Source of the DNA: Pseudomonadota bacterium
GTDB taxonomy: Bacteria > Pseudomonadota > Gammaproteobacteria > Pseudomonadales > Pseudomonadaceae
Length of the DNA: 64,000 bases
Direction: 5' to 3'
NCBI GenBank assembly: GCA_023388335.1
Contig: JAEWGL010000079.1
Location: forward strand, 1-64,000
Below, one piece after another: positions 1 through 8,880 of the stretch. The notes below the pieces were generated by a model that was not told where the DNA came from, did no database searches, and was given only the letters and a program-made list of their open reading frames with translations. Within the stretch, counting starts at the first letter, position 1; each line of letters starts with the position of its first letter. The position numbers and the translations under genes were made by a program.

Positions 1-97
1 GAGCCATACCAGAAGCTTAAGAGGGCTGATATTTCAATGACTTAGAGTTGCTGCCGGGAGCCCAGGACAGGTCGGACAAGGAATGAAGCCGATAAAG

Positions 98-220
98 TGC
101 GCAACACGTTGCGCAGTGCTGCGCAAGTTGTTGCGCACTCGGCTGGAGGCGGTGCAACGCACAGGCTGCAGCGATTATGGGCGGGACTTTCTCAGCGCGA
201 GGTGCGCAGCTTTTTGCGCA
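98..220. promoter_or_regulatory. Phased array of TGCGCA palindromes
   Basis: Four 7-mers, alternately TGCGCAA and TTGCGCA, start at 98, 109, 120 and 131, exactly 11 bp apart with 4-bp spacers. A further pair (TGCGCAG, TTGCGCA) starts at 203 and 214 with the same spacing. Neighbouring copies form perfect inverted pairs. One helical turn per unit suggests a cooperative protein-binding array. The target gene is unknown; the OprD gene starts about 320 bp downstream. The rest of 1-541 holds nothing else I can support. The short ORFs across it look spurious. Confidence 0.45.
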
Positions 221-541
221 CTGGCTCGTATGGGTGTTTCAGACCAAAAGGGAACCAGTATTACTTTGGACCCCAAGCCCAGATTGGTGTCGATGAAGAG
301 GTGGGATTGTGCATAGTGACTAAATCCAAACCTGTCCACTTATGATCTATTGCTGTCTGGTAAAGATCTTAAGGCTGTGGCGAAAAGGCGATAGTATCAA
401 CCCTGCAAAGCCCTCAGTGAAAGTTTGGGTAGCGCCAATATGAACGACAAACGCTAATGGTGAGGTTGTGTCTGGAATAAGGAAGCCAGTTATTTCTGGA
501 TAGACCTGTCTTGCGCTAAATAAAAATAAAAGAGAGTGCCC

Positions 542-1807
542 ATGCGACATTGTATTCTGGACGATGCCAAGGCTGTTTCGATATCACTGACGTTTCTGGT
601 GATCAGTAGTTCGTTGACGTGCCTTCCAGCTTTTGCGGACGGCTTCCTCGATGACTCAGGTGTCAGTGCTAACTTTAGAAATTACTACATTAATCGCAAC
701 TTCACCGAAAGTCACTACCCGCAGGCCAAAGCGCAAGAGTGGACGCAGAGCGTGATAATGGATGCCCGCTCAGGTTTTACAGAAGGCCCGATCGGTTTCG
801 GCGTTGACGCGCTGGGCCTCTATTCTCAAAAGCTGGATGGGGGTAAAGGTACTGCTAACACGCAGCTGTTGCCGGTGCACGATGACGGGGCGCCAGCAGA
901 TGATTTCGGCCGGCTGGCGGTATCGGCAAAAATACGTTTTGCCAAAACCCAGGCGCGCATCGGTGAATGGGTCGTTGCACTTCCGGTGATACGATCCGAC
1001 GATGGACGTTCGCTGCCGCAGACTTTCCGTGGGGCGCAAGTCACGTCCAGAGACCTTGGGGATCTCACGTTTCACGGCGGGCAATTTCGCGGCAACAGCC
1101 CTCGTCATGATGCCAGCATGGAGCGAATGTCGATGTTCAATCGCCCCGAGATAACGTCCGATCGCTTCAATTTTGCTGGTGTGGAATACAGTTTCAACAA
1201 CAGTATTAGTCAAGTAGGTGCCTGGTATGCGCAGCTGGAGGACATCTATCATCAACGCTATTTCAATTTCACCCATAGTCAACCTGTCGGCAGGTGGGTG
1301 CTAGGCGCGAATCTGGGGTACTTCAGTGGCGAGGACGACGGCAAACGGCTAGCGGGCGCGCTGGATAATAAAACCTATTCTGCACTGCTGTCTGCGCGTT
1401 ACCTGGCCAATACCTTCTATGTCGGACTGCAAAAGGTCGAGGGTGATAACTGGATGCGCCTCAATGGAACGAGTGGGGCGGCCTTGGCGAACGACAGCTT
1501 CAGCAACAGTTATGACTTCGCCGATGAGCGCTCTTGGCAATTGCGGCATGACTTTGACTTCGTCGTATTGGGTGTGCCCGGCCTTACTCTCATGAACCGC
1601 TACATTAGCGGATCCAACGTTCACTCTGGCGGCCTCACCGATGGCAGGGAGTGGGGGCGCGAGTCTGAACTGACCTATGTCATACAAAGTGGCGCATTCA
1701 AGAATCTTTCCGTGCGCTGGCGCAACTCGGTAATCAAGCGCGATTTCAGCCTGGCGGATTTTAACGAGAACCGGTTCATTTTCAATTATCCGCTATCGAT
1801 TCTGTAA
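542..1807 (+). CDS. OprD-family outer membrane porin
   Basis: This is a 421-residue outer-membrane beta-barrel of the OprD/OccD-OccK type, which lets small carboxylates or basic amino acids cross the outer membrane. I use the ATG at 542, behind a purine-rich AAAGAGAG; an in-frame GTG lies at 536. The N-terminus is a signal peptide ending AFA before DGFLDDS, typical of the family, and is followed by alternating aromatic/glycine beta strands. The C-terminus ends NYPLSIL. It lies upstream of and convergent with the AraC regulator. It probably supplies the outer-membrane step of the BKACE-MFS-SDR pathway, which is inference. The substrate cannot be read from sequence. Its GC content looks lower than that of the core genes. 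Confidence 0.9.
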   Translation: MRHCILDDAKAVSISLTFLVISSSLTCLPAFADGFLDDSGVSANFRNYYINRNFTESHYPQAKAQEWTQSVIMDARSGFTEGPIGFGVDALGLYSQKLDGGKGTANTQLLPVHDDGAPADDFGRLAVSAKIRFAKTQARIGEWVVALPVIRSDDGRSLPQTFRGAQVTSRDLGDLTFHGGQFRGNSPRHDASMERMSMFNRPEITSDRFNFAGVEYSFNNSISQVGAWYAQLEDIYHQRYFNFTHSQPVGRWVLGANLGYFSGEDDGKRLAGALDNKTYSALLSARYLANTFYVGLQKVEGDNWMRLNGTSGAALANDSFSNSYDFADERSWQLRHDFDFVVLGVPGLTLMNRYISGSNVHSGGLTDGREWGRESELTYVIQSGAFKNLSVRWRNSVIKRDFSLADFNENRFIFNYPLSIL

Positions 1808-1862
1808 CTCCCTGCTGAACGCCCCAGGGTTGAAACGCTTGATCTTTAATGGCCTATCAGCT

Positions 1863-2891
1863 TCAGCCCTGGCGATATTCTTTCGTGGTTTTTCCTGTCC
1901 AGCGTTTGAACGCCCGCCGGAAATTCGTCGGTTCGGTAAACCCAAGAAGCAACGCGATATCATCGGTGCTCATGAGCGTCGTTTTAAGATACTCCATGGC
2001 CAACGAACAGCGTACGTCGTCAATAATGGCAACAAAAGAGGTTTCTTCCTTCTGGAGTTTTCGATGCAGGCTGCGTGTGGTCATGTGCAGCTTTTCAGCG
2101 ACCGTTTCCATGCTTGGAAACTCTCCAGGGATTTGCATGATCATCTGATAGACCTCGCCCGAAATTCCCGAGGACACCTTTGCCTGACCAATCAATCGGT
2201 CACATGTCTCTTGCAGTAGTGTCGCTGTCAGGCGGTGCGCCAGATGGGGCTTTTGATCGAGGATCGAGCTGTCATAGTGCAGCTCGCATTGATCGTGATC
2301 GAAGATGCATGGGCAGCCGAGGTATTGCGAATACAGCTGCGCGTGGTCTGGCGCCGGGTAAGCAAAGTAGGCGCTGGTCGGGGGGCAGCTTTTTCCGAAG
2401 ACATCCTGCAGGTGGGTGACATGTTGGGTAAATTGCTGCTCGATCCAGAACTGTTTGATCCCCCTTGAAGGGCTTGGGTCGGTCGCATCGGGGAATGTCC
2501 AGACCGCTTCGTCTTCGTATTCATGCCATTCAATCGTCAATGTCGGCGTCGCGAGCGAGTGATACTTCACGCCCAACCTGAAGTAGTCCCGCAGCGAAAG
2601 GCATGACATCAATGCGTAGCCATACATGCCATAGGCGGAGAGGTGCAGACGCGCGCCGGTCTTGAATGGCGTGGCAGGATCTCTCGACAGTGACAAGGCG
2701 TTGTCGCACACCCTGGCGTATTGACGAACCGAGGTCAGCACCGTCGCGTCATGGATTTCGTCCTCATCCACGCCGCTGCCTTTAAGGCTATCAGCCGGCG
2801 CGATGCCCTGCTCGCTGAGAACTTCGACCAGTGCCGCAATCTTGTAAGGGGCATAGATGCGCTCATTGAACAGCGGTGTTTTTGGTGGCAC
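1863..2891 (-). CDS. AraC-family transcriptional regulator (OruR/ArgR-like layout)
   Basis: This is a 342-residue regulator with a GTG start at 2891, preceded by AGGAG with 8-bp spacing. The first ~230 residues fit the Arabinose_bd-type sensing domain seen in OruR-like AraC proteins. The C-terminal ~100 residues carry the double helix-turn-helix, with MTTRSLHRKLQKEETSF as the first and LLGFTEPTNFRRAFKRWTGK as the second motif. It is divergent from the BKACE-MFS-SDR operon, and the shared intergenic region holds a 21-bp-spaced direct repeat. It probably activates that operon in response to the substrate. The inducer is unknown. Confidence 0.9.
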   Translation of the reverse strand: MPPKTPLFNERIYAPYKIAALVEVLSEQGIAPADSLKGSGVDEDEIHDATVLTSVRQYARVCDNALSLSRDPATPFKTGARLHLSAYGMYGYALMSCLSLRDYFRLGVKYHSLATPTLTIEWHEYEDEAVWTFPDATDPSPSRGIKQFWIEQQFTQHVTHLQDVFGKSCPPTSAYFAYPAPDHAQLYSQYLGCPCIFDHDQCELHYDSSILDQKPHLAHRLTATLLQETCDRLIGQAKVSSGISGEVYQMIMQIPGEFPSMETVAEKLHMTTRSLHRKLQKEETSFVAIIDDVRCSLAMEYLKTTLMSTDDIALLLGFTEPTNFRRAFKRWTGKTTKEYRQG

Positions 2892-2905
2892 GGATAGCTC
2901 CTAAC

Positions 2906-2938
2906 GCTGTCTCTTAGGGATTCATAGCTGTCCGTTAA
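2906..2938. promoter_or_regulatory. Candidate AraC-type tandem operator
   Basis: Two direct repeats, GCTGTCTCTTAG (from 2906) and GCTGTCCGTTAA (from 2927), are 21 bp apart start to start, in the gap between the divergent AraC regulator and the BKACE gene. AraC-family proteins commonly bind two half-sites about 21 bp apart on one face of the helix. That this regulator binds here is inference. Confidence 0.5.
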
Positions 2939-3044
2939 TGATCTTACCGAGGCGTAGAAAATTCAATAGGCTTTGTACAGCGGCTGCGGTTTACATCGAT
3001 CTCTGACGCGCCTGCAATCTCCAATAACAATACAGGTCATTTCC

Positions 3045-3983
3045 ATGAGTCAGCTGACCCGCAAAGTCATCATTTCCTGCGCGATTACAGGGGCGACGCA
3101 TACGCCGTCGATGTCCGAATACCTGCCCATCACGCCCGCCGAGATAGAAAGGCAATCGATCGAAGCGGCCGAAGCCGGGGCAGCGATCCTGCACCTGCAT
3201 GCCCGTGATCCGCTGGATGGTCGTCCGACTCCAGACCCACTGGTTTTCAGCCAGTTCGTTCCAGCCATTGCCAGCGCGACCGATGCCATCATCAACATCA
3301 CCACGGGCGGCAGCACGCGAATGACGTTGGCGCAACGGCTCGCTTATCCGCTGATCGCCAAGCCAGAGCTTTGCTCGTTGAATATGGGATCGATGAATTT
3401 TTCGATCCATCCGATCGCCAGGAAAATCTCCACGTGGAATCATGATTGGGAGGAGGATCACATCGTCGGCATGGAGGATGTCGTTTTCAAGAATACCTTC
3501 AAGGACATCAAGGCGATCATGCAGGAACTGGGTGAGCACGGCACACGTTTCGAGTTTGAGTGCTATGACGTCGGGCATCTGTACAACCTGGCTTACTTCG
3601 TGGAGCAAGGTCTGGTTAAACCACCGCTGTTCATCCAGTCATGCTTTGGCATTCTTGGCGGCCTGGGGGCCGACCCGGAAAACCTTACAATCATGCGTGC
3701 CACCGCTGATCGGCTGTTCGGGCGACAAAACTACGAGTTTTCCATTCTGGGCGCCGGACGTCATCAGCTCTCGTTTGTGACAATGGGCGCCATCCTGGGC
3801 GGCAACGTGCGGGTGGGTTTGGAGGACAGCATCTACCTGGCAAAAGGCGTAAAAGCCAAGACAAATGCCGAACAGGTGCGCAAGGTGCGCCACATACTCG
3901 AAGAACTTTCCTATGAAATCGCAACGCCTGAGGAGGCCCGGCAGATGCTGGGGCTCAAAGGCAAGCAGTATGTTCATCTGTAA
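3045..3983 (+). CDS. Beta-keto acid cleavage enzyme (BKACE, DUF849)
   Basis: This is a 312-residue TIM-barrel enzyme of the BKACE family. The family condenses a beta-keto acid with acetyl-CoA and splits it to acetoacetate plus a new acyl-CoA. The metal-binding HLH motif (H50, H52) is in AILHLHARD. The N-terminal block TGATHTPSMSEYLPITP and the C-terminal GGNVRVGLEDSIYL, with the usual metal-binding Glu, are typical. The ATG at 3045 is preferred over an in-frame start 72 bp upstream because the family begins just before KVIISCAITG. It is first in an operon with an MFS transporter and an SDR. The substrate is unknown; known BKACEs act on dehydrocarnitine, 3-keto-5-aminohexanoate and related acids. 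Confidence 0.9.
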   Translation: MSQLTRKVIISCAITGATHTPSMSEYLPITPAEIERQSIEAAEAGAAILHLHARDPLDGRPTPDPLVFSQFVPAIASATDAIINITTGGSTRMTLAQRLAYPLIAKPELCSLNMGSMNFSIHPIARKISTWNHDWEEDHIVGMEDVVFKNTFKDIKAIMQELGEHGTRFEFECYDVGHLYNLAYFVEQGLVKPPLFIQSCFGILGGLGADPENLTIMRATADRLFGRQNYEFSILGAGRHQLSFVTMGAILGGNVRVGLEDSIYLAKGVKAKTNAEQVRKVRHILEELSYEIATPEEARQMLGLKGKQYVHL

Positions 3984-4028
3984 AACCTTTGCCTGGACCA
4001 ACTAAAAACAACAATAAGGGATCTGACC

Positions 4029-5354
4029 ATGACGATCATGCTCGATGCCGCGCAGACACATTGGCTTGCCACTCGGCGAGCGATGACTCGGCTCATACCG
4101 TTGATGTGCGCGATTTACTTCATGTCTTATCTAGATCGAACCAACGTCGCGCTGGCAAAAACGGCCTTGAACGCAGATTTGGGTATCAGCGCCGCAGCCT
4201 ATGGCTTGGGGGCAGGGATATTCTTTCTGGGGTATGCGCTTTTGGAGGTTCCCAGTAATCTTCTGGCGCATCGCGTCGGGCCACGTCGTTGGATTGCCCG
4301 GATCGCCGTGACCTGGGGCACCTTGTCTTCAGCCATGATGTTTGTCCAGGGTGAGTGGTCGTTCTACTTGCTTCGGGTACTGCTTGGCATCGCCGAGGCC
4401 GGCCTGTTCCCGGCGCTGATGTATATGGTCACCCTGTGGTTCGCGCCCAAGGATCGAGCGATTGCCATTGGTTGGATTTACATTGCACCAGCACTGGCGC
4501 TCATCATTGGTAACCCTATCGGCGGTGCGTTGATGAAGATGCACGGAATCGGTGGACTCCAGGGTTGGCAATGGATGTTTCTGCTCGAAGGCCTGCCCAG
4601 CGTCATCGTGGGTGTAATTCTGTGGTTCAAGCTGCCCGATCGCCCGCGTGATGCACGGTGGTTGACCAAGGTGGAGGCCGAATCGCTCGAGGCCCATGCA
4701 AAGTTGCCCGGCCATGCGGACTCCCACGAATATTCCGGGCACTGGGGCAAGGCACTGAAACGCCCGACGACGATTCTGATCGGTTTGATTTACTTTCTGA
4801 ATCAGGTCGCTTTCGTGGGGTTGGTGTTTTTTACGCCGTCGATCATTGAGCAGATGCAGATCAGTTCACCCTTGACCGTTGGCTTGCTGTCCAGCAGCGT
4901 CGGCATCGGCTTTCTGGCCGGCGTGTTGGTACTGCCGAGGGTTCACCGCAACATTGCGCGGGACTGCTATTGCCTGGCTCTGTTCACCTGCGGACTGATC
5001 ACAAGTTCGGTTGTCTTTACGCTGATCGACGATGCTTCGGTGCGCATCGCATTATTTACCGCCACGGCTTTCTTTGCCGGCGGCGTACTACCGATCTACT
5101 GGGCTATTGCCATGAAGCGACTTCAAGGCGTTCAGGCCGCAGCAGGGCTGGCGTTCATCAATACCATCGGCCTGTTGGGCGGCTTCGTCGGACCCTATCT
5201 CTTCGGGCTGGTAGAAAAGGCATCGGGCTTAAGTGCTTCGGGTTTCTATGTGATCGTGAGCGCCGCAGTGTTGGGTTTGCTACTGGTGCCACTGCTGGCA
5301 AAAGCAATCAATGCCGAGACTCGAGCCTTCGTGGCGGAACCGGCGACGGACTAA
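4029..5354 (+). CDS. MFS transporter, anion:cation symporter-like
   Basis: This is a 441-residue inner-membrane transporter with about 12 predicted helices. The motif YLDRTNVALAKTALNADLG in the first helix region, followed by EVPSNLLAHRVGPRRWI, is characteristic of the ACS family. Members include importers of phthalate, glucarate, tartrate and 4-hydroxyphenylacetate, so an organic acid anion is the likely cargo. A Shine-Dalgarno AAGGGA precedes the ATG. The gene lies 45 bp after the BKACE gene and 12 bp before the SDR, so the three are almost certainly cotranscribed. Confidence 0.9.
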   Translation: MTIMLDAAQTHWLATRRAMTRLIPLMCAIYFMSYLDRTNVALAKTALNADLGISAAAYGLGAGIFFLGYALLEVPSNLLAHRVGPRRWIARIAVTWGTLSSAMMFVQGEWSFYLLRVLLGIAEAGLFPALMYMVTLWFAPKDRAIAIGWIYIAPALALIIGNPIGGALMKMHGIGGLQGWQWMFLLEGLPSVIVGVILWFKLPDRPRDARWLTKVEAESLEAHAKLPGHADSHEYSGHWGKALKRPTTILIGLIYFLNQVAFVGLVFFTPSIIEQMQISSPLTVGLLSSSVGIGFLAGVLVLPRVHRNIARDCYCLALFTCGLITSSVVFTLIDDASVRIALFTATAFFAGGVLPIYWAIAMKRLQGVQAAAGLAFINTIGLLGGFVGPYLFGLVEKASGLSASGFYVIVSAAVLGLLLVPLLAKAINAETRAFVAEPATD

Positions 5355-5366
5355 GAGGCGTGCGTT

Positions 5367-6158
5367 ATGAAGATTATTGATTTGCTGACACCCCCCGCGA
5401 AACTGAAGGTACTCATTACGGGCGGCGCAGCCGGTATCGGGGCGGCCATTGCCAAGGCTTTTCATGAAGTCGATGCGCAGGTCTACATTTGCGATATCGA
5501 CGCCAGTGCCGTTGAACGCATGAAACTGAAGTATCCCGGCATGCAGGGCGCGGTGGCGGATGTCAGCATCAAGCAGCATGTGGACCAGGTCATGGACGAG
5601 GCGATCTCTCTGCTCGGCGGCGTGGACGTCCTGGTCAACAATGCCGGTATTGCAGGCCCGACCGGTGCTATCGAAGAACTCGATGCGCAGGCATGGGAAC
5701 AGACTGTTTCCACCAACCTCAACAGCCAATACTATTTTCTGAGCAGGGCGGTTCCGTATTTAAAACAATCCACCCAGAACCCCCACATCATTGCCATGTC
5801 ATCCGTCGCTGGCCGGCTGGGTTATCCCTTCAGGACTCCCTATGCCTCGACCAAGTGGGCAATCGTCGGGTTGATGAAGTCACTGGCCAACGAACTGGGA
5901 CCGCATAATATTCGGGTTAACGCCATCTTGCCTGGTGTCGTGGCGGGTGAACGCATGGATCGGGTAATCGAGGCACGCGCGAAGACGCTGGATATCAGTT
6001 TTGAGTCCATGCGCGAGCAGTATCTGGAGAAAGTCTCGCTGCGCCGAATGGTGACGATGGAGGATGTTGCCGCAATGACACTGTTCTTATCGTCTCGAGC
6101 AGCGATTAACGTCACCGGTCAGGCCATCAGTGTGGATGGGAATGTTGAATATCTTTGA
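5367..6158 (+). CDS. NAD-type short-chain dehydrogenase/reductase
   Basis: This is a 263-residue classical SDR. The cofactor motif TGGAAGIG is at residues 18-25, NNAG at 91-94, catalytic Ser near 145 and YASTK with Tyr159 and Lys163. Asp43 at the end of the second beta strand (VYICDID) favours NAD over NADP. It is last in the BKACE operon, 12 bp after the MFS stop. A natural role would be oxidising a beta-hydroxy acid to the beta-keto acid that the BKACE cleaves. That role is inferred from context and not visible in the sequence. Confidence 0.9.
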   Translation: MKIIDLLTPPAKLKVLITGGAAGIGAAIAKAFHEVDAQVYICDIDASAVERMKLKYPGMQGAVADVSIKQHVDQVMDEAISLLGGVDVLVNNAGIAGPTGAIEELDAQAWEQTVSTNLNSQYYFLSRAVPYLKQSTQNPHIIAMSSVAGRLGYPFRTPYASTKWAIVGLMKSLANELGPHNIRVNAILPGVVAGERMDRVIEARAKTLDISFESMREQYLEKVSLRRMVTMEDVAAMTLFLSSRAAINVTGQAISVDGNVEYL

Positions 6159-6362
6159 GTAACCGATATTCCAAGTGTGGCCGGCTACGGCATCATGAAT
6201 CTTCTTATGATCCAGGCTTCGATGCACCTACGTAGGCGGCGACGCCTAGCGGGTGCAGACACTACAAGAAAGTCCCGATGCGTTCCAGATTCAGGCAGTA
6301 ATGATCTATTGGGTACGCTTGTCAGCAGCCGCGGCAGGATTAGGATCAAACTGTAAATGAAC

Positions 6363-6397
6363 AAAACCCCCGTATCGCCAAGCGATAACGGGGGTTT
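6363..6397. terminator. Rho-independent terminator downstream of ychF
   Basis: The stem AACCCCCGTTATCG/CGATAACGGGGGTT has a short loop. On the minus strand it ends in TTTTG, so it fits the end of the ychF transcript. It may also stop the plus-strand SDR operon. Confidence 0.7.
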
Positions 6398-6435
6398 CGA
6401 GGTCCATCAAGCGCCGTGGAATTCCACGGAAACCA

Positions 6436-7536
6436 TCAGACGTTAAAGCGGAAGTGCATCACATCACCGTCTTTGACAATGTAGTCCTTGCCTTCCAACC
6501 GCCATTTCCCAGCTTCCTTCGCGCCGCTTTCACCGTTGTACTGAATGAAGTCGTCATAGCCGACCACTTCAGCGCGGATGAAGCCTTTTTCGAAGTCAGT
6601 GTGGATCACACCGGCCGCCTGCGGGGCGGTGGCGCCGACGCGTACGGTCCAGGCACGCACTTCCTGCACGCCTGCAGTGAAGTAGGTCTGCAGGTTAAGC
6701 AGCGCGTAACCTGCACGGATCACGCGGTTCAGGCCAGGCTCTTCCAAGCCCAGGGCCTCGAGGAACATGTCCTTCTCTTCACCGTCGTCCAGCTCGGCGA
6801 TCTCGGCTTCGATCTTGTTGCACACCGGCACCACGATGGCGCCTTCTTCTTCGGCGATGGCCTTGACCACGTCCAGGTGCGGGTTGTTCTCGAAGCCATC
6901 TTCGGCGACGTTGGCGATGTACATCACCGGCTTGCTGGTCAGCAGGTGGAAGCCACGGACCAGGGCCTTCTCGTCGGCGCCCATGTCCTTCATCAGGCTA
7001 CGCGCGGGCTTGCCTTCGGTGAAGTGGGGGATCAGCTTCTCGAGGATGGCCTTTTGTGCCAGGGCGTCCTTGTCACCACCCTTGGCGTTGCGGGCCACTT
7101 TCTGCAATTGCTTCTCGCAGCTGTCGAGGTCGGCGAAGATCAGTTCAAGGTCGATGATCTCGATGTCGCGCTTGGGATCGACGCTGTTGGAGACGTGGAT
7201 CACGTTCTCGTCTTCGAAGCAGCGCACCACGTGGGCAATGGCATCGGTTTCACGGATGTTGGCCAGGAACTTGTTGCCCAGGCCTTCGCCCTTCGACGCA
7301 CCGGCCACCAGGCCTGCGATGTCGACGAACTCCATGGTGGTTGGCAGTACGCGGTTGGGCTTGACGATGGCCGCCAATGCATCCAGGCGCGCATCAGGCA
7401 TCGGCACGATGCCGCTGTTCGGCTCGATGGTGCAGAAGGGGAAGTTCTCCGCCGCGATGCCGGACTTGGTCAGGGCGTTGAACAGGGTGGACTTGCCGAC
7501 GTTGGGCAGGCCGACGATGCCGCAATTGAAACCCAT
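6436..7536 (-). CDS. ychF: Ribosome-binding ATPase YchF (Obg-like)
   Basis: This is a 366-residue TRAFAC P-loop protein of full family length. The P-loop GLPNVGKSTLFNAL is at residues 8-21, the G3 region (VDIAG) follows, and the C-terminal TGS domain ends KDGDVMHFRFNV. YchF hydrolyses ATP rather than GTP, binds ribosomes and affects translation start-site choice and the oxidative stress response. It follows pth by 22 bp. The rplY-pth-ychF order is standard in gammaproteobacteria. Confidence 0.97.
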   Translation of the reverse strand: MGFNCGIVGLPNVGKSTLFNALTKSGIAAENFPFCTIEPNSGIVPMPDARLDALAAIVKPNRVLPTTMEFVDIAGLVAGASKGEGLGNKFLANIRETDAIAHVVRCFEDENVIHVSNSVDPKRDIEIIDLELIFADLDSCEKQLQKVARNAKGGDKDALAQKAILEKLIPHFTEGKPARSLMKDMGADEKALVRGFHLLTSKPVMYIANVAEDGFENNPHLDVVKAIAEEEGAIVVPVCNKIEAEIAELDDGEEKDMFLEALGLEEPGLNRVIRAGYALLNLQTYFTAGVQEVRAWTVRVGATAPQAAGVIHTDFEKGFIRAEVVGYDDFIQYNGESGAKEAGKWRLEGKDYIVKDGDVMHFRFNV

Positions 7537-7558
7537 GGGAATTCCCCTCTTGGTGAAA

Positions 7559-8143
7559 TCAGGCCTTCTGGCTGTGCAGTTCGCGCATCGCCTTGGCGAA
7601 GTCGCCGGCGATTACGTCTGGCAGCACGCCGAGGGCAAAGTCGATACTGGCGTCGAGCTTCTCCTGCTCGGCGCGCGGTGCGCGGCCCAGGACGAAGTTG
7701 GAGACCAGCTTGGCATCCCCTGGGTGGCCGATGCCGAGCCTCAGGCGATGGAAATCGTTCTGGTTGCCGAGCTGCGCGATGATGTCGCGCAGGCCGTTGT
7801 GCCCCCCATGGCCGCCGCCGCGCTTGAGCTTGGCAACGCCAGGAGGCAGGTCGAGTTCGTCATGCGCCACCAGGATGGCCGCCGGAGGGATCCGGAAGAA
7901 ATTGGCCAATGCCGCCACGGACTGGCCGCTACGGTTCATGTAGGTGGTGGGGATCAGCAGACGAACATCGTTGCCCTGATGGCTGAATTTAGCCGTCAGG
8001 CCGAAATACTTGCGGTCAGCGGTCAGGTTGACGCGCTGTGCGCTGGCAATGCGTTCAACGAAAAGAGCCCCTGCGTTATGCCGGGTCTGTTCGTATTCGG
8101 GGCCAGGGTTTCCCAGGCCGACGATCAACTGGATGGCGGTCAC
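7559..8143 (-). CDS. pth: Peptidyl-tRNA hydrolase
   Basis: This enzyme cleaves peptidyl-tRNA released from stalled ribosomes. The protein is 194 residues from a GTG start at 8143, preceded by AAGGAAGAG. The longer ORF (ATG at 8188) would add 15 non-conserved residues. LIVGLGNPGPEYEQTRHNAG contains the conserved catalytic His, and HDELDLPPG and GGGHGGHNGL are further family motifs. It sits between rplY and ychF. Confidence 0.96.
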   Translation of the reverse strand: MTAIQLIVGLGNPGPEYEQTRHNAGALFVERIASAQRVNLTADRKYFGLTAKFSHQGNDVRLLIPTTYMNRSGQSVAALANFFRIPPAAILVAHDELDLPPGVAKLKRGGGHGGHNGLRDIIAQLGNQNDFHRLRLGIGHPGDAKLVSNFVLGRAPRAEQEKLDASIDFALGVLPDVIAGDFAKAMRELHSQKA

Positions 8144-8220
8144 GTCAGGGGCTCTTCCTTGGAGTTGGTGGGTTACGGTGCGCGGCACTGTAACCCGATC
8201 AACACCGGCGTGCGAGTGGA

Positions 8221-8817
8221 TTACTCGGCAGCGCCTTCTTCAGCTTCTGGAGCAACGCGCGGTGCGTGGACATTGGCAACAGCCTTGTCATCACCGTGGG
8301 CCAGGGCTACGAACTCGACGCCTTTCGGTGCCTTGAGGTCCGACAGGTGGATGATCGAACCGATTTCGGCAGCAGCCAGGTCGACTTCGATGAACTCAGG
8401 CAGGTCTTTGGCTTCGCAGGAAACTTCGATCTCGGAAACGACGTGGGAGATCTCGCCGCCTTTCTTGACCGGTGCTTCTTCGTTGATGAAGTGCACAGGA
8501 ACGATAGCGGTCAGCTTCTGGCCAGCAACGACGCGGACGAAGTCAGCGTGCATGATGAACTGCTTGGATGGGTGGCGCTGCATTGCCTTGATGATCACGT
8601 TCTGCTTGACGCCATCGACGTTCAGCTCGATGACGTGGCTGAAAGCTGCTTCGTTGTCGAACAGCTTGGTGATTTCCTTGGTCAGGATGGTCACGGACTC
8701 GGCGTCCTTGTTACCACCGTAGACAACAGCAGGGATGCTAGCGGCGTGACGCAGGCGGCGGCTCGCACCTTTCCCCAGGTCGGTACGCGCTTGGGCGTTC
8801 AGGATGAAATCGGTCAT
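8221..8817 (-). CDS. rplY: 50S ribosomal protein L25 (long CTC form)
   Basis: This is a 198-residue protein that binds 5S rRNA. It begins MTDFILNAQARTDLGKGASR at 8817 behind TTGGAG. The N-terminal L25 domain is followed by the C-terminal beta domain of the CTC form, ending in an acidic tail (PEAEEGAAE). An in-frame start at 8898 would run back into the prs terminator and is rejected. It lies downstream of prs. Confidence 0.96.
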   Translation of the reverse strand: MTDFILNAQARTDLGKGASRRLRHAASIPAVVYGGNKDAESVTILTKEITKLFDNEAAFSHVIELNVDGVKQNVIIKAMQRHPSKQFIMHADFVRVVAGQKLTAIVPVHFINEEAPVKKGGEISHVVSEIEVSCEAKDLPEFIEVDLAAAEIGSIIHLSDLKAPKGVEFVALAHGDDKAVANVHAPRVAPEAEEGAAE

Positions 8818-8880
8818 TTTACATCTCCAAAATAGCCAGCCCCGCATGGCGTTTGCGACCAGCGCCAGGTCGGGGTGGGC

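Noticed and set aside
83..345. Two overlapping ORFs of 77 and 82 residues
   Set aside because: They overlap in different frames, their composition reflects the TGCGCA repeats, and neither has a credible Shine-Dalgarno.
2974..2997. TGTACA near the BKACE start as a LitR site
   Set aside because: The second half-site 12 bp away is TACATC and does not match.
6454..8722. Long plus-strand ORFs over ychF, pth and rplY
   Set aside because: They are shadows of three certain minus-strand genes.
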